Below, piece after piece: positions 25,301 through 32,480 of a stretch of 37,402 nt of DNA. Source of the stretch: Chloroflexota bacterium (GTDB lineage: Bacteria > Chloroflexota > Dehalococcoidia > JACPEP01); assembly GCA_016183425.1 (NCBI GenBank), contig JACPEP010000045.1:1-37402 (forward strand), in the 5' to 3' direction. The number at the start of each line of letters is the position of its first letter. Position 1 is the stretch's first letter. The position numbers were made by a program, and so were the translations under genes. The notes beneath the pieces are model-generated. The model did not search any database. It was given only the letters and a program-made list of their open reading frames with translations, and had not been told where the DNA came from.

Positions 25301-25956
25301 GCAGCCCTTTCCCCCTGTTCCATCCCCAGCTTCTTCCGCAACAACTCACCCACGCCAACCTCATCCAGGCCTTTAATATGAATCTGCTTCATGGAGCCGA
25401 ACCAGGCTTTGAAGATAGGGAAATCATAGTCGCGGCAAGTGATGAGATAGCTTTGGTGGGCGTACTTCTGTTGGATGAAGGTGACGATAGCCTCCATGGC
25501 CTCCAGTTGATAGTCCCGAGGTATCTGGCTCAGGCTGTCCATAACAATGAGACAGGGCACCTGGCCCAGGAGCCGTTCTACCGTTGCGGTCTCCCCAGGA
25601 CACATCTCTTGCAGAATCTCCAGAAGCAAATCCTCTATAGGGTTGCCCCGAAGCCGATTGAGAGGCAAATAAATGGGGAGAGGGGTGGAAGAGCTCGCCT
25701 CTTCCAGACGCTTCGCCAAAAAGGCAGCCAGGTACAGAGCCAGCGTAGTCTTGCCCATCCCCACTCCCCCCAAGAGAAGGGTCGCCGTGGACGGAGAGGT
25801 CAGCTCGGCCACCTCCACCGGGCGGGAGGTGGCCGCCTCCACCATGGCGGCAGCGATAAAGCCCTCTTCCGCCGCCTGTACTCGTCCGTCGGCCCTCAGG
25901 GCCCTAAGATAAGCTTGGAGCCAAAGGCTCAAATCTGAGGGGAACTCTCTTTCCAT
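19309..25956 (-). CDS. Giant NACHT-type STAND NTPase with about 52 TPRs
   Basis: A 2215-residue protein. Residues 55-180 form a NACHT-like P-loop NTPase: Walker A GGVGMGKT (63-70), LPIYLPLNRLRG, Walker B CLIVMDS (135-141), and YLITCRDYDF (170-179) at the sensor position. A helical region follows to about 439, with NPLFLSLL and FRDYFCAVALKERL as in NACHT winged-helix arms. The rest is an uninterrupted TPR solenoid with one short insertion near the 37th repeat. STAND NTPases of this build act as ligand-triggered switches that oligomerise, the repeats serving as sensor. AGGA precedes the ATG by eight bases. The gene lies 35 bp after a small membrane-protein gene and overlaps the C25 peptidase gene by a few bases. 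Confidence 0.9.
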   Translation of the reverse strand: MEREFPSDLSLWLQAYLRALRADGRVQAAEEGFIAAAMVEAATSRPVEVAELTSPSTATLLLGGVGMGKTTLALYLAAFLAKRLEEASSSTPLPIYLPLNRLRGNPIEDLLLEILQEMCPGETATVERLLGQVPCLIVMDSLSQIPRDYQLEAMEAIVTFIQQKYAHQSYLITCRDYDFPIFKAWFGSMKQIHIKGLDEVGVGELLRKKLGMEQGERAAEDLRGHASLGPIAQNPLFLSLLAESLSGEEMASWRLARICQAISAKALERWRSTSGEDTVFLSLMEGFLARSALAMEETGSESMDYRSLLTQADKAGPAPTEMLRQCLETGLLRPSPNRQSFYFTYPLFRDYFCAVALKERLEAGSTISVDWQEALKGGRWRKPLVLLYGLSPRQELQNQALAVGEAELGVELAVEMVTANEPPNTWPHLLTFSGQKAGVHLYAGRALRRLGFLHQAAEKVEEASNLQPHRTDILCELGEVLEEEGRWEEALEIYRRAATIQPQDVAIQRHVGMVLGRLHRMDEAKTALGATLSLLKNHYAQAYHELGSVLMELGESEAALSAHQQAAELSPAQATYWYDAAMAHKRLGQYEQAIESLRQAVKLDGTLAAAFEELGSLYSQQNWHNEAVAEYQRAAQLRPEDGHYRYRLGVALARAGRLGEALVELQTAIRLQPDDAAAYNQYGEVCQSQGSLHLAAEAYARAVEKEPKVGLYHRNLGQVAALQGRLRQAVQELEEAVKLEPGNAQWHSDLGDIFGRLDQQREALLHYQQAIQLQGDEPLFYRNAGALLRQMGRGEEALGLLQQAVRLKEDYAEAYSELGLVYQNLNRPHEALAASQRATALSPEEPGYHRLLGTAYRRLGHMEPTLAELRKAVDIRPDDAEAHHELGVALEMSGQTEAALAEYQRAIALDPSQDGYRCRAGIALRELGRWEEAQKELQEATAMAPLNAQAHHHLGLTLVAMGHLDEAAVEHRQAARLDSSRPEYCYYAGVSFRYVGRLNEAEAQLRQALAITPHYPEARDELGTVFLLGGRLPEAEEEYRLAVNLDSERASFHQHLARARALGGDWEGAASAYRQALKLAPMSASWHNELGDVLVNGERAQEALEHYRQAAELELENATYHRNLGALLNILGRYEEALPSLDRSLALAPQGAETHNQRGIALGHLGQAKDALEAYGRAAELCPDKATYHRNVAVLLSQHGDWEAAAQALGRAVEMDSQRPLWHQEVGHIYLRLGRPQDSLSHFQRAIVLSPSNPNYHRGAAMALETMGQLREASMEMAEALRLRPRSAPWHSQLGDLYSRQGWYLEALPHYEKAVELAQDRGYYWCRLGVAASQLNRYPKAISSLERAVELDPADTESRYHLGRIYLAQNQGEAALKQLQLVASLEPQKAIYHQACAMAYRYLNRNSEAVDELRTAIALDSGQASWYNDLGETIWQSASGGEEALGYCRKAAELDPQQSIYHRQCGVLARHLGHLADAIAALQQAVVLNPSDALAYYHLGLAYSDLGQDEEALRHLRRAEELNPREAQFPFATGICWQKLGDHPQAVAAFGRALSLDGEMAATYDAVATSYGALGRWVEAVASSRRGVELKPEEAMYHHNLALTLAKVERWEEAISAMEEALRLNPQCAQWHNELGGLLGSVDRWPEALETYQRALQLAPEEAAYYRNAATVILRIKEKEEELKQLHILAVGKEADINRAQSLLQRAVEINPRDAEAHYQMGLAAEARHQPEEALGYYQQAIALRSQESAYHSRAGAVLITLNRIHEALSRLAEAQRLAPEAADTLYYLGLAQEAMGNNEEAAQYLRRAVEEAPTAPLYHARLSLALKARGQYDEAAAAMEEALRLQPQRGEWENELGVLYQLLGKEGEALARFLAAAQREPSVAAYHHNAGAILGELNRWQEAVSELKKAVELRPHRASWHGELGNSLEHMGLYQDALAAYRQAAQLQPGEAGYRWRGGRVLRWLDRGQEAVEELRAALELNPHFAPTHHEMGLALQQLGQGEEALFSFRQALALEPENGAFSLDCGRALKALGRYDEAAAQLEAALSADASSAEAHYEMGTIYQAQGKDLAALAEYDLAIELEPICARYHHHKAAVLAKVKRLEEASSSLQQAIALESGHHRWHNELGDILVQRGHYTQAFQEYLKAIDLQPQEALYHFSAGVALRHLRRYDEAVAHLNRAVKLKSDYVEAYKQLSLVAAQGLIMKHFRRAAS
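19312..24639 (-). repeat. TPR-coding array with two-repeat (68-residue) period
   Basis: Residues 440-2215 of the NTPase divide into about 52 34-residue TPRs. From the fifth repeat on, their first residues alternate without exception: one type opens Tyr/Phe (typically YHRN.G), the next opens Trp/Ala/Thr/Ser (typically WHNELGD or AHHELG). The coding unit is thus roughly 204 bp, present about 24 times, with diverged nucleotide sequence. Confidence 0.85.
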
Positions 25957-25991
25957 GACTTCCTGGTCCTGATATCATAAAAGGCCCCCCA

Positions 25992-26300
25992 CTAGGGGGA
26001 CGAGAACATCCAAAAGGCCAAGACCACCATCCCCACACCTATCAGTACCAGGAAGGTCCCCACGCCCACCGCCGTCGCCACCAGGTTCCGGATGGCGTCC
26101 AGCAGACGAGCCATGCCCTCCAGAGCCGGGCCCATCCCTTCTTCCGTGATGGCGCGGCCGCTCAGCTTGGTGGAATGGCTGGAGAGCATCCTGAGAGCCT
26201 GCTGGTACTCCTTGGCCATTATGGTGATAAGTCCGAAGACGGCCGTTACCATACCCAGGGCAAAGAGGGTTCCCGCCATTATTTTCGGTACTAGCTCCAT
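25992..26300 (-). CDS. Small membrane protein heading the NACHT-C25 operon
   Basis: A 102-residue protein with two hydrophobic helices (about 6-29 and 75-99) joined by a 45-residue linker that looks amphipathic and contains YQQALRMLSSHSTKL and MARLLDAIRNLV. It belongs to no family I recognise. It lies 35 bp upstream of the giant NTPase gene on the same strand, so cotranscription is likely. It could be a membrane anchor or a small pore-forming or immunity partner, but nothing in the sequence decides this. The Shine-Dalgarno candidate AAAGGAG is somewhat distant (11 nt). Upstream (26301-26544) is an AT-rich stretch without a convincing promoter and without genes. Confidence 0.7.
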   Translation of the reverse strand: MELVPKIMAGTLFALGMVTAVFGLITIMAKEYQQALRMLSSHSTKLSGRAITEEGMGPALEGMARLLDAIRNLVATAVGVGTFLVLIGVGMVVLAFWMFSSP

Positions 26301-26544
26301 CGCCTAAAACGCTCCTTTGGCCCGACCTGGCCCGCTCTCACTCCCCTACCCACTTGAAAGAAGAAAATATTTATAAAAAATTGACTCAGGGGCATCTTAT
26401 CATAGCTTTAGGATAGGCGTCAACGGAATATCGAAGTGTGTTTATTAAGGGGAGGCTTCCCAGGGCGGGCCAAAGACCACACCCTGTGAGCCCGGCGACA
26501 GGTTGACAAGGGGGAAACCATATCCTATCATCTAGCTTGGCGAG

Positions 26545-26630
26545 GCCGAAGTGGCGGAATGGCAGACGCGCTACGTTCAGGGCGTAGTGTCCGTAAGGGC
26601 GTGGGGGTTCAAATCCCCCCTTCGGCACCA
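26545..26630 (+). tRNA. tRNA-Leu (anticodon CAG)
   Basis: The acceptor GCCGAAG pairs with CTTCGGC. The anticodon stem CTACG/CGTAG encloses TTCAGGG, giving CAG. A variable arm typical of a class II tRNA and the T-loop GGGGGTTCAAATCCCCC follow. The 3' CCA is encoded. Confidence 0.96.
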
Positions 26631-26654
26631 GAGGTGCAACGAGTCATAGCGAAA

Positions 26655-26731
26655 GCGCTTGTAGCTCAGTTGGATAGAGCGTAGCCCTGCGGAGGCTAAG
26701 GTCGTGGGTTCGAGCCCCGCCAAGCGCGCCA
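26655..26731 (+). tRNA. tRNA-Arg (anticodon GCG)
   Basis: The acceptor GCGCTTG pairs with CAAGCGC. The D-loop region AGCTCAGTTGGATAGAGC, the anticodon stem TAGCC/GGCTA around CTGCGGA (anticodon GCG), and the T-loop TTCGAGC are all in place. CCA is encoded. It lies 24 nt after the tRNA-Leu gene. Confidence 0.95.
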
Positions 26732-26739
26732 TTTTAAAT

Positions 26740-28104
26740 TTAACCGTCCAGGCCCAACTGCTTCCGGTACTCCTCATCGATGCTTAGCAACGAACCTGCT
26801 TCTTGTAGCAGTGACAGGTCAAGGCCTTTGGGATACCCCTGGTGAGGCACCAGTTGCTCCACGCCGATAACCTTCTCCGCCTCCAGTTGAGCCACATCCT
26901 CGTCTCTCATCCCCAGCAATCCTTTGAGTACCTCTTCGTTGTGCTCCCCCAGAAGGGGTGCCGGTGTCAGCGGGGCCGGCGCCCAGCCCGAAAATAGAGG
27001 CGGAAGCTGGCGGGGGTAAATGCGGGCCCCAACGCGGGGATGGGACACCTTCTGGAAAAGTCCCCTTGCCTCTAGGTGGGGATCGGTCATGACCTCTCGG
27101 CCCGTGTTCACCGGCGCGGCGTTGACCCCCCATTGCCGAAGCACATCCACCGCCTGGTGACAATCCTGCTCCCGGGTCCAGGCAGCAATATACCCGTCCA
27201 GCTCATCATGATGCTGGCACCGGGAAAGAGGATCGGCGAAGGTTTCTTCCTGACACCAGGGGGGATCGCCCAGAGCGTGGTATAGGCTGTTCCACTCCTC
27301 CTGAGACGAGACGGCCATGACTATCCAGGTGCTCTCGCCTCGGCAGGGGTAACACCCCTGGGGAGCCCAGGCGGGGTGACGATTCCCCCGGGGCTTGGTC
27401 AGCCTTTGATTCATGGTGTAGTCCATTATGGCCTCGCCAGTAAAGACGATGCCTACCTCCCTCTCCGCCAGGTCTATGAACTGACCCTTCCCAGTACGTC
27501 TGCGGCAGTCCAGGGCGAGAAGTACCGCCGCCGCTGCCGCCACGCCAGAGATAGGGTCAGTAAAAGAGACGCCCGTTCTGCTAGGAGCCTCGCCCGGATA
27601 GCCGGTGATAGAGGAGAAGGAGGCCGCCTCCAGAGCGGTACCGAAGGCCACGTAGTTAGCCTGGGGCCCCTGTTGGCCATAGCCAGAGAGGGAGACCATG
27701 ATGATATCTTCCTTGAGCTCCCTCAGATGGGGATAGTCCAGCCCGAAGTTCTTCATCACCCGAGGGCTGTTGCTCTCCACCACCACATCGGCCAACGCCA
27801 CCAGCCGCCGAAAGATTTCCCTTCCCTGGGGACGCGACAGATTGAGGGTAATACCCTTCTTCGTTAGGTTACGATGGATGAAGTACCCCGCCTCGTTCCA
27901 ATACTCCCCCGTGGGTCGGTTCTCGGGGTAGATAAGGCCCAAGCCGCGGCGGTAGGTAGGCTCTACCAGGATGACCTCTGCCCCTAGCTCCGCCAATATG
28001 CGGGTGCAGGTGGGCCCAGCGTAGACAGCGGTCATATCAATGACACGTGTTCCAATGAGAGGCAGGGGCATTTTCTCGGTGGTCACGTCGGCTGCCTCAG
28101 ACAA
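26740..28104 (-). CDS. CoA-transferase family III (CaiB/BaiF), subunit with catalytic Asp
   Basis: A 454-residue family III CoA-transferase, which moves CoA between carboxylic acids through an aspartyl-CoA thioester. The N-terminal LPLIGTRVIDMTAVYAGP and AELGAEVILVEPT are typical. The expected catalytic position is Asp183 in SFTDPISG. The C-terminal LLGEHNEEVLKGLLG is also diagnostic. I use the TTG at 28104 because GGGAGG lies six bases upstream; an internal ATG at 28071 lacks that. It overlaps the end of a second CoA-transferase gene by eight bases, so the two probably form a heteromer. The substrate is not evident. The gene ends 8 bp from the oppositely oriented tRNA-Arg. Confidence 0.88.
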   Translation of the reverse strand: MSEAADVTTEKMPLPLIGTRVIDMTAVYAGPTCTRILAELGAEVILVEPTYRRGLGLIYPENRPTGEYWNEAGYFIHRNLTKKGITLNLSRPQGREIFRRLVALADVVVESNSPRVMKNFGLDYPHLRELKEDIIMVSLSGYGQQGPQANYVAFGTALEAASFSSITGYPGEAPSRTGVSFTDPISGVAAAAAVLLALDCRRRTGKGQFIDLAEREVGIVFTGEAIMDYTMNQRLTKPRGNRHPAWAPQGCYPCRGESTWIVMAVSSQEEWNSLYHALGDPPWCQEETFADPLSRCQHHDELDGYIAAWTREQDCHQAVDVLRQWGVNAAPVNTGREVMTDPHLEARGLFQKVSHPRVGARIYPRQLPPLFSGWAPAPLTPAPLLGEHNEEVLKGLLGMRDEDVAQLEAEKVIGVEQLVPHQGYPKGLDLSLLQEAGSLLSIDEEYRKQLGLDG

Positions 28105-29332
28105 TTTCAGCCTCCCTCATCTTGACCAGGTCTGTCCGAGAGAGACCCAGCCGCTGACAATAGACCTCATAGTTGTTTTCTCCCAGCAGGGGGGCACGCC
28201 CCGAACGCCACGGTGTCTCCGTCATTTTGAAGGGGGCTCCTGGGTAAAGCAAGGGACCGGTGGCGGGGTGGCTCACTGAGACAAAAAATTCTCGACTGAG
28301 GCACTGCTCGTCTTGAAGAAGCTCGTCGGCCCCCAGAACAGGAGCCACCGGCATCCGTAGCTCCTGGCCAAGCCGGGTGATCTCCCTCTTGGTGTGCCCC
28401 AAAAGCCACGGCTGCAGGATGGCATCCAGCTCCTCGCGGTGCGCTAGGCGAGAGGAGGCGTCGGCGAAAGGGGGGCTCAACTCCGCTCTCCCCAGAAGAA
28501 GGGCCAAGGCCTGGATACCCAGCGCCCCCAGAAGGACGGCCACGTGGCCATCCTGACAGGGGTAGAGATGATGGGGATAGTCAAAGCTGGGTAGACCAGG
28601 GCCTCGGGCGGCGATGGCCCCTGTGTAGCCATAGAGGATGGTAGCATACTCCAAACAAGGGGGCAGGCACTCGAATATAGAGACGTCCACGTGTTGGCCC
28701 AGGCCACCTCTGCCCACGGCGTAAAGAGCGGCCAGGGCGCTCAGAAACCCATAGAGACCGGCCAGATACTGGGCCTGATAGCCCCCTATTTTCAGGGGCT
28801 CCCGACTGGGGTGGCCGCAGTTGAACATCATCCCCGACATGGCCATCGCTATCAGGTCTGAGGACTTGCCATCTCGATAGGGCCCCCACTGGCCGAAATT
28901 AGAGATGGAGGCCATCACCAGCCGGGGATTTACCGGGGACAGGGTTTCGAAATCCAGTCCCAGGGAGGGCATCACCCGGGGGGCGAAGCTCTCCACCACC
29001 AGGTTCGCCCCTTCAATCAGATCCCGAAAAAGCTTCTTGCCGGTGGCCGTCTTTAGGTTGAGGGTGACACTCTTTTTGTTGCTGTTGAGGTAGAGAAAGA
29101 GGCCGCTTTTCTCCAGACCGGTGCCATTTTTATAGAAAGGGCCCATCCAGCGAGCGGCATCGCCCACCCCGGGCCTCTCTATCTTTATCACCTCAGCCCC
29201 CAGGTCAGCCAGGAGCTTGGTGCAAAAGGGCCCCGCCACGTGGTGGGTCAAGTCCACCACTATGAGGCCAGATAGGTCCCCCTTTTCCGTCCCTGGAGAC
29301 GGGCTGTCCTTGGGAGCCTCCTCCCGTATCAT
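28097..29332 (-). CDS. CoA-transferase family III (CaiB/BaiF), subunit lacking the catalytic Asp
   Basis: A 411-residue paralogue of the downstream gene, with LSGLIVVDLTHHVAGPFCTKLL, ADLGAEVIKIERPGVGD and LLGENNYEVYCQRLGL. At the position aligned with the catalytic Asp, the local sequence is GGYQAQYLAGL, putting Gln188 where Asp is expected. In heteromeric enzymes such as benzylsuccinate CoA-transferase only one subunit keeps the Asp, so a similar division with the downstream gene is plausible. The ATG at 29332 is 8 bp past the radical SAM gene stop; a long upstream extension in the same frame is antisense-like low-complexity sequence and was rejected. No strong Shine-Dalgarno site is visible, suggesting coupling. 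Confidence 0.85.
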   Translation of the reverse strand: MIREEAPKDSPSPGTEKGDLSGLIVVDLTHHVAGPFCTKLLADLGAEVIKIERPGVGDAARWMGPFYKNGTGLEKSGLFLYLNSNKKSVTLNLKTATGKKLFRDLIEGANLVVESFAPRVMPSLGLDFETLSPVNPRLVMASISNFGQWGPYRDGKSSDLIAMAMSGMMFNCGHPSREPLKIGGYQAQYLAGLYGFLSALAALYAVGRGGLGQHVDVSIFECLPPCLEYATILYGYTGAIAARGPGLPSFDYPHHLYPCQDGHVAVLLGALGIQALALLLGRAELSPPFADASSRLAHREELDAILQPWLLGHTKREITRLGQELRMPVAPVLGADELLQDEQCLSREFFVSVSHPATGPLLYPGAPFKMTETPWRSGRAPLLGENNYEVYCQRLGLSRTDLVKMREAEIV

Positions 29333-29340
29333 GTAAGCCG

Positions 29341-31047
29341 CTATGTACCTACGGCTTGCCGATACTCCTGACGGAGAACGGCGGGGTTGACTCCACAGTG
29401 GATGTGATCCCAGGGGAGGGGCTCCTCCAAAGCTCGGGGGCGGCGGGTGTAGTAATCGGGGTCGAGGCCAACGGTCTCGAAGGCCTGCTGCCACTCCTGG
29501 TATCGGTGGTCTTGGCTCCAGGCATCGAAGACGCAGCCGCGCCGCCACGCCTCTTCTATCACTCTCCCCACCGAGCCATCGCCCCGGGCCAGCGCCGCCT
29601 CCAGCCAGCTTTGCTGGGGGTCCTGCCAAGAAAGGTGAGCCTCTAGCTTCTTCAAGCCCCGCTTCAGGATTTGGAACTTGGCTTCCAGCTCTTCCTCGGA
29701 GCACAAGGGCGCCCATTGAAAAGGGGTGTGGGGCTTGGGGATGAAGGCGGCCACGCTTACCTTAATCTGAAAACGCGTAGACGCGTGTTTTCTTCCCTCC
29801 TCTCGCACCTTTCCTACCAGACGGACAATCTCCTGGACATCCTCTAGGGTCTCGGTGGGCAGGCCCACCATGAAGTAGAGCTTCACTGATGTCAAGCCGT
29901 GGCTGAAAGCGGCCTGGGTAGCGCGCAGAAGGTCATCCTCCGTCACCCCTTTACGGAGGACATCCCGGAGCCGCTGACTGCCCGCCTCCGGAGCGAAGGT
30001 TAGGGACGGCTTTTTGGCGCCCGAGAGGGCTTGCGCCAGGGGTATCGTGAAGCTGTCTATGCGTAGACTGGGCAAAGAAATAGCCAGGTTTCTGCCCTGG
30101 TATCGCTCTACCAGGGCTTTCACTAAGCCCTGGATTTCCGGGTAATCGCTGCTGCTCAGAGAGAGGAGGGAGAGTTCGTTGTAGCCGGTGTTTTTGAGCA
30201 GTTCCTCCACTGCCTCCATCACCTCCTGGGGAGTACGACGTCGCAGAGGACGATAGATGACCCCTGCCTGGCAAAAGCGACACGCCCGGGGACACCCCCG
30301 CTGAATCTCCACCATGGCCCGATCGTGAACCACGGAGATATAAGGCACTACGGGACGGGTCAGCGGTGGCGGCAGGGGGCTGACCACCCGACGACGCACC
30401 AGGGCCTGGGGTGGGTGACCACCCGGGTAGAGACTGGGCACGTAAACGCCCGGGAGCTCCGCCATGCTCTTCAGCAGCCCTTTTCGGTCCTCCCCTTTGC
30501 CCTCCTTTTTCCACCCCCGGCAGACCTCGGCCAGTTCCAGGATGACCTCTTCTCCCTCCCCAATGACGAAGCAATCCACGAAGTCGGCCATAGGCTCCGG
30601 ATTCACGGCACAACTTCCCCCCGCCACCACCAGGGGGTGCCCCTCACCTCGCTCCCAGGAGTGAAGGGGAATACCAGCCAAGTGAAGCATCTGAAGGACG
30701 TTAGTGTAGGTCAGCTCGTAACCCAGGGAAAAGCCCACTACGTCGAAATCCCGCACCCAGTGGCGAGACTCCAGGCTGAAAAGGGGGATGCCTGCCTCCT
30801 GCATAGCCGACGCCATGTCGGGCCAGGGAGTGTAAAAACGCTCCGCCAGCAGGTGAGGCTGGCGATTCACCACGTCATAGAGAATGGCCAGCCCCAGATT
30901 GGACATGCCGATCTCATAGACATCGGGGTAGGCCAGGGCGAGCTTAACCTCTACCCCATCCCAGTCCTTCACCACGCTGTTCCATTCATGGCCCGTATAG
31001 CGGGCTGGCTTGGTTACCTTGTACAGGATGCCATCTAGATTAAGCAC
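29341..31047 (-). CDS. B12-binding-type radical SAM protein (TIGR03960-like)
   Basis: A 568-residue radical SAM protein. The N-terminal 200 residues (LALAYPDVYEIGMSNLGL, VGFSLGYELTYTN, VVAGGSCAVNPEPMADF, IGEGEE) form the cobalamin-binding-like domain of this family. The [4Fe-4S] triad is Cys252-x3-Cys256-x2-Cys259. TFAPEAGSQRLRDVLRKGV and VKLYFMVGLPTET follow, as in MiaB-like barrels. The C-terminus contains DHIHCGVN. The biological substrate of the family is not established; its relatives often sit next to a DUF2344 partner, which is absent here. A GTG start is preceded by AAGGTG, which overlaps the -35 box of the divergent gdhA promoter. Confidence 0.88.
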   Translation of the reverse strand: MLNLDGILYKVTKPARYTGHEWNSVVKDWDGVEVKLALAYPDVYEIGMSNLGLAILYDVVNRQPHLLAERFYTPWPDMASAMQEAGIPLFSLESRHWVRDFDVVGFSLGYELTYTNVLQMLHLAGIPLHSWERGEGHPLVVAGGSCAVNPEPMADFVDCFVIGEGEEVILELAEVCRGWKKEGKGEDRKGLLKSMAELPGVYVPSLYPGGHPPQALVRRRVVSPLPPPLTRPVVPYISVVHDRAMVEIQRGCPRACRFCQAGVIYRPLRRRTPQEVMEAVEELLKNTGYNELSLLSLSSSDYPEIQGLVKALVERYQGRNLAISLPSLRIDSFTIPLAQALSGAKKPSLTFAPEAGSQRLRDVLRKGVTEDDLLRATQAAFSHGLTSVKLYFMVGLPTETLEDVQEIVRLVGKVREEGRKHASTRFQIKVSVAAFIPKPHTPFQWAPLCSEEELEAKFQILKRGLKKLEAHLSWQDPQQSWLEAALARGDGSVGRVIEEAWRRGCVFDAWSQDHRYQEWQQAFETVGLDPDYYTRRPRALEEPLPWDHIHCGVNPAVLRQEYRQAVGT

Positions 31048-31055
31048 GGCGCACC

Positions 31056-31084
31056 TTGACGTTACTCATAGGCTAGATTATAGT
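31056..31084 (+). promoter_or_regulatory. Promoter of gdhA
   Basis: TTGACG (31056-31061), a 17-nt spacer and TATAGT (31079-31084) form a strong sigma70-type promoter about 50 nt before the glutamate dehydrogenase start. Its -35 box begins nine bases before the divergent radical SAM start codon. Confidence 0.75.
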
Positions 31085-31135
31085 GGTAGACCGTGACCCT
31101 ATTCAACCCTAACGGGACCGAAACAGGGAGGACAG

Positions 31136-32392
31136 ATGACGGACGCAGAAATGGTGGATGCCTTCGCCATGGCGGTACAGCAGTTCGATCGGGTGGCCGA
31201 CCACCTGGGCTTGGACGATAGTCTGAGACAGGTGCTGCGCACCTGCAAACGGGAGCTGACGGTGCATTTTCCGGTGAAGATGGACGATGGCTCCACCAGG
31301 GTGTTCACCGGCTATCGGGTGCAGCACAATCTGGCCCGAGGCCCCGCTAAAGGGGGCATCCGCTATCATCCTGCGGTGACCATAAACGAGGTAAAAGCCC
31401 TTTCGATGTGGATGACATGGAAGTGTGCCGTGGTCAATATACCTTATGGGGGAGCCAAAGGGGGGGTGGCCTGCGACCCCTCCCTGCTCTCCCGGGCGGA
31501 GCTGGAACGTCTCACCCGCCGCTATGCTACCGAGATCTCAGTGCTCATGGGGCCTGATAGCGACGTTCCGGCCCCGGATATGGGCACCGATGCTCAGGTA
31601 ATGGCCTGGATTATGGATACCTATAGTATGCATCAGGGCTACTCGGTGCCGGGAGTGGTCACCGGCAAGCCGGTGCCCATCGGGGGGACGGCGGGGCGGG
31701 TGGAGGCCACGGGACGAGGGTGCACCATCATCGCCCAGGCAATCAGCAAGCAAAGGGACTGGCAGCCCCAGGAAACTACAGTGGCCATTCAGGGCTTTGG
31801 CAACGTGGGCTCCGTCACCGCCCAGCTCATGGCCAAGGAGGGATATCGCATCATCGCCGTCAGTGACTCAAAGGGAGGTGTTTACCGGCAGGATGGGCTG
31901 GATATGGAGGAGCTTCTGTCCTACAAAAGGGAGGCAAAAACAGCAGCGGGCTTCAAAGGCGGCGAAACCATAACCAATGCCCAGCTACTGGAGCTTCCCT
32001 GCCACATCCTGGTTCCGGCGGCCATGGAAGGGCAGATAACGGCTCAAAATGCCACCCGAGTCCAGGCCCAGGTGATCGTGGAGGGGGCCAACGGCCCCAC
32101 CACTCCAGAGGCCGAGGCTATACTGGAGGACAAAGGCGCGCTGGTGGTGCCCGATGTCCTGGCCAACGCCGGCGGCCTCCTCGTCTCCTACTTCGAGTGG
32201 GTTCAAGACCTCCAGTCCTTTTTCTGGGCTGAAGAAGAGGTGAACCGTCGGCTGGAAGCTACCCTAAGCCGAAGCTTCGCAGTGGTGACGGACCTGGCCC
32301 GGCGGGAGAAGGCTAACCTCCGCCTGGCAGCCTACATCCTGGCTCTTGGTCGGGTGAAGGAGGCCATCCTGGCTCGGGGCATCTATCCGTAA
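31136..32392 (+). CDS. gdhA: Glutamate dehydrogenase (Glu/Leu/Phe/Val dehydrogenase family)
   Basis: A 418-residue hexameric-type glutamate dehydrogenase interconverting glutamate with 2-oxoglutarate and ammonia. The substrate domain shows [21 protein letters not shown] (Lys72) and [18 protein letters not shown] with catalytic Lys108. The Rossmann domain carries [14 protein letters not shown] and later [20 protein letters not shown] and [17 protein letters not shown]. All segments are intact. GGGAGGACAG precedes the ATG. It is a single gene with its own promoter and a hairpin after the stop. Cofactor preference (NAD or NADP) cannot be read safely. Confidence 0.94.
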   Translation: MTDAEMVDAFAMAVQQFDRVADHLGLDDSLRQVLRTCKRELTVHFPVKMDDGSTRVFTGYRVQHNLARGPAKGGIRYHPAVTINEVKALSMWMTWKCAVVNIPYGGAKGGVACDPSLLSRAELERLTRRYATEISVLMGPDSDVPAPDMGTDAQVMAWIMDTYSMHQGYSVPGVVTGKPVPIGGTAGRVEATGRGCTIIAQAISKQRDWQPQETTVAIQGFGNVGSVTAQLMAKEGYRIIAVSDSKGGVYRQDGLDMEELLSYKREAKTAAGFKGGETITNAQLLELPCHILVPAAMEGQITAQNATRVQAQVIVEGANGPTTPEAEAILEDKGALVVPDVLANAGGLLVSYFEWVQDLQSFFWAEEEVNRRLEATLSRSFAVVTDLARREKANLRLAAYILALGRVKEAILARGIYP

Positions 32393-32408
32393 GTTCGCAC
32401 CTTGCGCC

Positions 32409-32428
32409 CTAGCGCCAAAAGGTGCTAG
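32409..32428 (+). terminator. Short hairpin after gdhA
   Basis: CTAGCGCC and GGTGCTAG pair over eight bases (one G-T wobble) around AAAA, 17 nt past the gdhA stop. No T-run follows, so this is only a candidate terminator. Confidence 0.4.
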
Positions 32429-32480
32429 ATTACCCATGTCAAAGCGTTGGCCCAAATAGCATTGCATGGGGTGAGCGACC

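Noticed and set aside
24982-25938. Long open frame (318 codons) opposite the NACHT domain
   Set aside because: Antisense shadow of the Walker-containing region and of low complexity.
26386-26777. Frames on the minus strand across the tRNAs (for example one beginning MPKGGFEPPRPYGHY)
   Set aside because: These are typical spurious frames produced by antisense tRNA sequence; the tRNAs explain the region.
29333-29716. 128-codon N-terminal extension of the upstream CoA-transferase
   Set aside because: It overlaps the conserved C-terminus of the radical SAM protein, is Pro/Gly/Arg-rich, and homology begins after the ATG at 29332.
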